A DNA stretch of 64,000 nucleotides. Source: Neisseriaceae bacterium (lineage in GTDB: Bacteria > Pseudomonadota > Gammaproteobacteria > Burkholderiales > Neisseriaceae). The translations under genes were made by a program, and so were the position numbers. Below, piece by piece: positions 59,001-64,000 of the stretch; position 1 is the stretch's first letter; each line of letters begins with the position of its first letter. Where the stretch lies: assembly GCA_016864895.1 (NCBI GenBank), contig CP046107.1:62001-126000 (forward strand). Reading direction: 5' to 3'. The notes beneath the pieces were generated by a model that was given only the letters and a program-made list of their open reading frames with translations, was not told the origin of the DNA and made no database searches.

Positions 59001-62000
59001 CAATTGGGAGGGTACTCTTTACAAATAGCGGCTTTACTTAGTTATTTTGAGCACATTACTGGGGTTAGACTGCTTGCTAAAGATATATTCGATCATCCAA
59101 CAATAGAAGAGATAGCATTATTATTGACTAAAAGGAGAAATAAAGACTCAGGAAATAGCCTATTAAATGAAGACAATAATTTATTAACCAATTTTGATTC
59201 TCAACAATTTAATCTGACCATGGGCCAGAAGAGAATTTTAAGTGCGGAGAAAATATCCGAGTTTCCGGGTCTTTATAATATGCCATTAGTTTTAAAAATT
59301 TCTGGGCTACCTGATGTAGATTTGCTAAAAAAAGTTTTTTTAAAAATTTTAGAAAAACATCGAATATTAACTAGTGTATATGATATTTCACTTCTAACAG
59401 CTAGAATTTTAAAATGGGAGTGTGTTATAGAACAGTGGGATTCATCTTTTAGAATCATTGATTATACTCACCATGATCATCTTTATAAATTGATTAATGA
59501 AGAGATAAATCGACCATTTAATCTAGAGGATGAACTGCCGATTAGATGTTTTTATTATAGGTCTCAAGAAGAAAATATCGAAGATTATTTATTAATCGTC
59601 ATCCATCATATTGTGGCAGATGAGTGGTCAGTAAGAGTTTTATTCAATGAGATTATTGAATTGTATAATAAGTTACTAAAATGTCCTTCAATACCTATCT
59701 CAGTGACAGGAAATGTTAGGTATTTTGAATTACTCAATAATTTGGATCATTTTTCGAATAATTCAAAAGAATATTGGCAAAATAAAATGGAAGGAGTTCA
59801 ATTAACAGAATTACCTTTTCTAACATTTAGTCAAAATATGGAAAGTTCAAGACTGGAGAAGGTCTTACACCAGCAGATTATACTAAATGATCAAGAAATA
59901 GCTCAAGTAGAAGAGTATGAAACACAATATAAAATATCTCCTTTTCATTGGTTCCAAACTTGTCTTATCAATGTCTTGGCTAGATTTTCACAACAAGATG
60001 TGTGTATTGGCATTCCTGTACATGGTAGAGATCATAGAGATTATATTGATGTGGTTGGTTATTTTTCTAATACTTTACCAATTAGGATTCAATGCGATTT
60101 AGACTGGGAAGTACAAACCTTGCTAAGTAATGTTAGAGATACAGTCTTAGAGGCAATGTCTTATGCTGACGTACCTCTGGAGAAAATATTTTTAGATAGC
60201 TCTAAGATTCCATTTTCAATTTTAGTTGATTATCGTAAGGGTCAATTGCCTTGTTTGGTTACAGATAATTTTGTTGCTCAAGCAATTAACTGGGATATTA
60301 GATTACCTAAATTCCCTGTGATTATTCTCTACACAATAGAAGGGGTTACACATAAAATTGATTTGTTACTATCTGATAAATATTATAATGAACAAAGTGC
60401 AGTTTTATTTAAAAATGCATTAGCTAAAAGTATAGATTTCATTCTAAATGATCCAACAAAAAAAATATCAGAACTTAACTATTTTAATATTAATCAGAAT
60501 AATATTAATTTTAAATACGAACAATATTTTAAAACATCTTCTCAGCCATTCAAATTTTTACCAGAAATAATATATCAATCTTTAATAGATTATAAAAATA
60601 GAATTGCTATATCGGGCATGGGTTATGAATTAGATTATAAAAATTTATTAATTGTTTTAAGTGTTATTAGTAAGTTATTGATAGAAAAGTTGGGTAAAAA
60701 TGGTAAGGAAGAAATTATTATTATCTATGCAAATAATAGATTTGAGCAGATTATATTGATGCTATCTGTTTTGTTTATAGGACGTACTTATGTTGTTTTA
60801 GATCCTGATCATCCCAAAGATAGGTTAATTCAATTGATAGATAAACTCAAACCTAGCCTATTTTTAACAACTCAACAATATTCAGAAAAAATCGATTGGA
60901 ATAATTTTCAATTATGTATAGTAGATTTCAACAATCTATTAAATTTTAATGGGGATCAAACCAGTAAATGTTTTATCAATCCACCTCATCCCAACTATTT
61001 AGCGTATATTGTTTTTACTTCAGGTTCAACAGGTGAACCTAAGGGTGTCTCTATCAGTTATGCTGGTTTATCTGATCTTGTATATTGGTTTCGAAATATA
61101 TTTTATTTGGACAAACCTATCCGTTTATTATCGTTAGCTTCCATGACATTTGATGTTGGACTGATTGAGGTATTATCATCTTTAGTAACTGGAGGACACA
61201 TAAAAGTTGTTGAAGATCATGAGAGAGCAGGAGAAGATTTATTAAGAGCAGCAAAAGCACATAGTATTACTAATTTAGCGGTGACACCAACCATATTGGA
61301 TACTTTAGGTAATCCTAAAAATATTGATAAAGATGTTGTGATCTCAGTAGGAGCTGAAGCAGTTTCTAGTAAATCTTTTAGAGAATGGAGCAAAGAACAT
61401 ACTATTGTTAATTTGTATGGCCCTAGTGAAGCATCAGTGAATGCACTTACTTATATAGAGAAGCAATACTTTATGGGAGATCAGGTGCCTATAGGACTGC
61501 CAGATTATGGCATGAGTGCAGTTATTTTAGATAGTGCATTACAGCCTGTTCCGGTTGGGGTTAAAGGTGAGTTGTACCTAGGTGGTACAGGGTTAGCCAG
61601 AGGTTATTGGAATAACCCAACTGCAACGGCTATGAGATTCATTGCCTCTCCATTTAAAGAATTAGGTTACCGTATATATAGGACAGGAGACCTGGCTTCT
61701 ATTGATGCAAATGGATTAATAGTTTTACATGGGAGGGTTGATAATCAATTTAAAATTAGAGGCTTAAGGATCGAACCAAGAGAAATAGAAAGAGCATTCT
61801 TATCTTTCAAAGAAATATCGTCTGTGTGGGTAGGTGTAGAAGATTCTGTGGAACGTCCCTCTTTAATTGCGGCTATTACCGTAGATAATAATTGTTCTAT
61901 TCAAGATGTCAGTTTAGAATTTAGAGTTAGGTTAAAGGATAAATTACCTCAATATTTAATTCCCCAAACAATAATTTTATTACCTTCTTTACCAATAACA

Positions 62001-64000
62001 TCAAATGGAAAGGTCAATAAAAAAGAAATAATCAACCAATTCTATCAAATTAAATCTAAGTCTAACTCTAACTCAAACCTACTTGCACCGGAATTCAAGT
62101 ATCCAAATAATATTTTAATGTTATTGCAGGAGTCTGTTTCTAAAGTACTTTCTTTAGATATTGCTCAGCTAGATGTGAGCAAAAATTTTTTAGAATTAGG
62201 GGGAGATAGTATTGGTGCATTACAAGTTATTGGCTATTTAAAGAAAAATAACATTCCATTAACCCCTAAAGAATTATTTGAAGCAGAAAGTCTAGTTAAT
62301 TTAGCAATGATGTTGAAAATTGAAGATAACAGTGCTTTAGGGAATTTAGTATATAAAACCAAAAATTTAAAATCACAAGAAGATGTTGGAAGTTTTTTAC
62401 CAACAATTATTATTCAAGAATATTTACAACAAAATAAGTCTGATCAACTTTTTGCCTATAGTATATTGTTAGATGCTCCAAGGGATATTGATGAAAAAAT
62501 AGTAGTATTGTTAGAGAAACTGATAGCAAGACACTCATCATTGAGAACAAGATATATAAGTTCAGAACTTGCTATCACTTTACCAAGTAATCATCCTAAT
62601 GTGATGCCTGAAGTGATAGTTCTAGAGGGTGATGATTTATCATTTGATGTAATAAAAAATAATTTAGGTAAATTTTTAAATCCTTATTTGGGTAAAAATA
62701 TAGTGGTTGGGGTGATTAATCATGTCAAAAATGCAGAGAAAAACATAGTATTAATAATTCACCATCTGGCTGCAGATATGGTTTCTGTTAGGACTATCTT
62801 AAAAGAATTGAGATTGCTCTACCAGGAAAAGGAGTTGTTACCTGTCTTGTATTCATTAAAAGAATACGCAAAAATATTTGGCTCACAAAAGATACAATTT
62901 TTATCATCAGAAATACCTAAACATAGGGCTAAAATAATTTCAAAAAAATTAGACCCCAAGTTAGATACTGCATTTAAATCTAAGATGATAACAATATCTA
63001 TTAATCATATTTTAACTGCTAACTTAGTGGAGACTTTAAATAGACTTAGAAATAATTTTTATGATGTCAATTTAAATATCGAACATATTTTAATTTGTTT
63101 GGTGGCAAAATCAATTGGTCATATGGATAAATTCGGTCCTGGTATTACCTCTATTGATCTAGAGTCTCATGGAAGAGATCAATTAGATTATCTAGAAACG
63201 GTGGGATGGTTTACCACAATTAGATCTCTTGTGATCCCTACGAAACTTGATTTAAAAGAACAGATTACCTATATACATACACAACTGGGGGATAATAACA
63301 ATGCATTTAGCATTGCTCATGACCACCAAGATCGTTCTGAGATTTCATTTAATTATTTAGGGGAGTTAGATCTGGGTTTGGATGGCAATAAAAATCAACA
63401 ATTGTTTAATACAGTAAAAGGTGAAGAAGCATTATCAATATTGTATTCTGATGAGTTACCATTGAGAAATCCTATTTCTATCACAGCACAACTCGTTAAA
63501 AATCAAAACCAACAACAGTTAAGGTTAAATTTTATTTGGTCTCCTCGACTAGTTAGTAACAATAAACTTAAGCAGTTTATTAACCTAATAGAGAATGAAA
63601 TTGATTCTTTGAAAAGAAATTGTCATTTGCTTGTGGAACAAAAATATTTACCTTTGACTTATACACAAGAGGGATTATTTCAAATTCAGGAAACAGGTAT
63701 AGAAAGTAATAATGCCTATATTATCAAAATAAGGCTTTTTTTTGAGGGGGATCTTAACTCAGAGCAATTAAAGTATGCATGGTGTCAAGTTTTATTAAAA
63801 CATGAAATGTTAAGAGCTTCCTTTCATAGGGAAGATGAAGAATATTTTGCAAAATTGGATGGAGTTAAACTAGATTGGCTCTATGAACAATATGTTTCTG
63901 ATGACGTACACGGTAGTTTTCTAGAATTTATTGAACATACGGAATCAAAATTGAATAGAAATTTTAATATTAATTCTGCTCCATTATTTAGAGTTTGTAT
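56049..64000 (+). CDS. Multimodular NRPS, C-A-PCP-C-A-PCP-E-C..., 3' end outside the window
   Basis: Open from ATG 56049 to the window end, about 2650 residues visible and no stop. A short charged N-terminal helix (RKKRLLREKLEAAGF) may dock to an upstream NRPS. Domains: C1 with HHIAADEIS near 150; A1 with FTSGTTGEPKG near 610 and YRTGDLAF; PCP1 LGGYSL near 985; C2 HHIVADEWS near 1187; A2 FTSGSTGEPKG near 1656 and YRTGDLAS; PCP2 LGGDSI near 2052; E domain HHLAADMVS near 2239 and FNYLGELDLG near 2434; then the start of a third C domain from about 2535 (YLPLTYTQEGLF). All carrier serines are present. Module 2 should deliver a D-residue. No thioesterase or reductase is seen yet. Confidence 0.92.
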   Translation, partial: MKLENNEDRKKRLLREKLEAAGFKKNKIKREIESQRLSRQQLQQLQLDPNVEGMASLLAWKFIFSNSIVVSRLKNAFEILVKKYPILNSIYVKKSDFFYPEVLQHLDWLEIESGLNWVDTIKPIDIKKSAPLKILLKKFDDHIELVIVLHHIAADEISWQILLSELESIYFKLGNNESISFLSHSDVQPNIESNLIVNSNKYWIENLKPYFQLERVDLFSIYRNKLNNKNKYISDTVTQKITIDQLKKLKSVAKELKVSLTPILMASVFLLLTRRGLKNTIIGTAIDQRESEESFKTIGNFITLLPIIFQHDDHTSLYALIRKVHHIIIKSHRYRFLCIEDLIHELKIVNMGIRHPLFDFIVLHRNINREIKLEDEIVRGQHISSKHSLFDVVFSMDEADLTLSCEYHSELLPKKLVEALLHDWYELLIQLESESIELNKQNRQLSYDDLFTTKQQDIMERIQELVMYDPHKIAVNYLESGVTRQELWDRVKILAKILNNKGVVVGDTVVIAIERSINIPIAFLACLYVGAIFVPLDITQPLKRLTKFVDKSRPKIIISNSELMCQKITKNLGNIKNLILDKNTLQKIYHCSLENKPKAIINHNIPAYVIFTSGTTGEPKGVIISRMGLNSVLNGMKDKFILEDSSRYLALSTLGFDIAIFEILAPLYYGINLVIGKSEWSRDPVELSHQINVIKPSIIEATPSLWSEIIKTESCNLEGIHVCCGGETLSLKVSNHLIKGKAKVSNLYGPTETTIISTYLTCKEDKVPTLGYSLDTVGFVILNYQLEIIPDGFLGELYLFGPQIAHGYLQLASETSEKFVANPFISGERMYRTGDLAFIDVSSGEICYCGRSDAQLSLHGVRVEAQEIEQTIEQISGVSAAVVKTEEIGNQSVLYAYYIGSIDENKVRWELKQVLPYYLQPVSITKIDKIPLSFNGKIDRKKLPKPMLDDNIVRPISTDEEKIVANGFEKVLGIKNIHATSNFFQLGGYSLQIAALLSYFEHITGVRLLAKDIFDHPTIEEIALLLTKRRNKDSGNSLLNEDNNLLTNFDSQQFNLTMGQKRILSAEKISEFPGLYNMPLVLKISGLPDVDLLKKVFLKILEKHRILTSVYDISLLTARILKWECVIEQWDSSFRIIDYTHHDHLYKLINEEINRPFNLEDELPIRCFYYRSQEENIEDYLLIVIHHIVADEWSVRVLFNEIIELYNKLLKCPSIPISVTGNVRYFELLNNLDHFSNNSKEYWQNKMEGVQLTELPFLTFSQNMESSRLEKVLHQQIILNDQEIAQVEEYETQYKISPFHWFQTCLINVLARFSQQDVCIGIPVHGRDHRDYIDVVGYFSNTLPIRIQCDLDWEVQTLLSNVRDTVLEAMSYADVPLEKIFLDSSKIPFSILVDYRKGQLPCLVTDNFVAQAINWDIRLPKFPVIILYTIEGVTHKIDLLLSDKYYNEQSAVLFKNALAKSIDFILNDPTKKISELNYFNINQNNINFKYEQYFKTSSQPFKFLPEIIYQSLIDYKNRIAISGMGYELDYKNLLIVLSVISKLLIEKLGKNGKEEIIIIYANNRFEQIILMLSVLFIGRTYVVLDPDHPKDRLIQLIDKLKPSLFLTTQQYSEKIDWNNFQLCIVDFNNLLNFNGDQTSKCFINPPHPNYLAYIVFTSGSTGEPKGVSISYAGLSDLVYWFRNIFYLDKPIRLLSLASMTFDVGLIEVLSSLVTGGHIKVVEDHERAGEDLLRAAKAHSITNLAVTPTILDTLGNPKNIDKDVVISVGAEAVSSKSFREWSKEHTIVNLYGPSEASVNALTYIEKQYFMGDQVPIGLPDYGMSAVILDSALQPVPVGVKGELYLGGTGLARGYWNNPTATAMRFIASPFKELGYRIYRTGDLASIDANGLIVLHGRVDNQFKIRGLRIEPREIERAFLSFKEISSVWVGVEDSVERPSLIAAITVDNNCSIQDVSLEFRVRLKDKLPQYLIPQTIILLPSLPITSNGKVNKKEIINQFYQIKSKSNSNSNLLAPEFKYPNNILMLLQESVSKVLSLDIAQLDVSKNFLELGGDSIGALQVIGYLKKNNIPLTPKELFEAESLVNLAMMLKIEDNSALGNLVYKTKNLKSQEDVGSFLPTIIIQEYLQQNKSDQLFAYSILLDAPRDIDEKIVVLLEKLIARHSSLRTRYISSELAITLPSNHPNVMPEVIVLEGDDLSFDVIKNNLGKFLNPYLGKNIVVGVINHVKNAEKNIVLIIHHLAADMVSVRTILKELRLLYQEKELLPVLYSLKEYAKIFGSQKIQFLSSEIPKHRAKIISKKLDPKLDTAFKSKMITISINHILTANLVETLNRLRNNFYDVNLNIEHILICLVAKSIGHMDKFGPGITSIDLESHGRDQLDYLETVGWFTTIRSLVIPTKLDLKEQITYIHTQLGDNNNAFSIAHDHQDRSEISFNYLGELDLGLDGNKNQQLFNTVKGEEALSILYSDELPLRNPISITAQLVKNQNQQQLRLNFIWSPRLVSNNKLKQFINLIENEIDSLKRNCHLLVEQKYLPLTYTQEGLFQIQETGIESNNAYIIKIRLFFEGDLNSEQLKYAWCQVLLKHEMLRASFHREDEEYFAKLDGVKLDWLYEQYVSDDVHGSFLEFIEHTESKLNRNFNINSAPLFRVC

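Overview
The window is chromosomal DNA from an AT-rich bacterium (about one third G+C, judged by eye). Gene content points to a betaproteobacterium, most likely a Neisseriales-type host-associated lineage. Clues are the nuo operon order, a DUF3460-type small protein, a 1276-residue DUF3683-type FAD/Fe-S oxidoreductase, the lpxK/Trm112/kdsB run, an aminoglycoside-kinase-like homoserine kinase and a MurU-type nucleotidyltransferase. The species cannot be fixed from sequence alone.

Layout. 1-9303 (+): the 3' half of the complex I operon, nuoG (5' truncated) to nuoN. 9304-10524: a long gene-poor stretch. 10552-16832 (-): housekeeping operon serS-coaA-rhlE-lpxK-Trm112-kdsB-adk. 17107-30827: mostly + strand metabolism and maintenance genes (unknown protein, FadL-type porin, xseA, an O-methyltransferase, purE, a lipoprotein, purK, tsaD, fpr, dapE, argF), with thrB and pcnB on the minus strand. 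31237-34354: a TTG-initiated MFS transporter, a decayed virB4 remnant of a lost type IV secretion or conjugative element, and tag. 34557-44998: zapA, a coiled-coil protein, murU, folD, trxB, an aldehyde dehydrogenase/SDR pair, the giant FAD/Fe-S oxidoreductase and hslR.

45000-50190 is an accessory island. It begins with two decayed minus-strand coding remnants. It then holds a diverged tandem duplication of about 1.5 kb (46450-47997 and 48055-49490). Each copy has the same layout: an upstream segment with a possible micro-ORF, a sigma70-like promoter, a short secreted protein with a nearly identical signal peptide but unrelated mature sequence, a small basic two-helix membrane protein, and a terminal inverted repeat. 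The pattern resembles a small toxin/immunity or bacteriocin-like cassette. I recognise no family, and it is the best candidate here for an undescribed system.

50193-64000: ung, then a divergent non-ribosomal peptide locus. An MbtH-like gene (-) faces an NRPS (ArCP-Cy-A-PCP), an IucB/MbtK-like acyltransferase and a second NRPS (C-A-PCP-C-A-PCP-E-C..., cut by the window end). A strong Fur-box-like sequence lies between the two directions and overlaps the mbtH promoter. Together this predicts an iron-repressed siderophore with an aryl cap, an oxazoline or thiazoline ring, an acylated hydroxamate side chain and a D-residue. The aryl-acid synthesis and activation genes, the N-hydroxylase and the transporters are not in the window.
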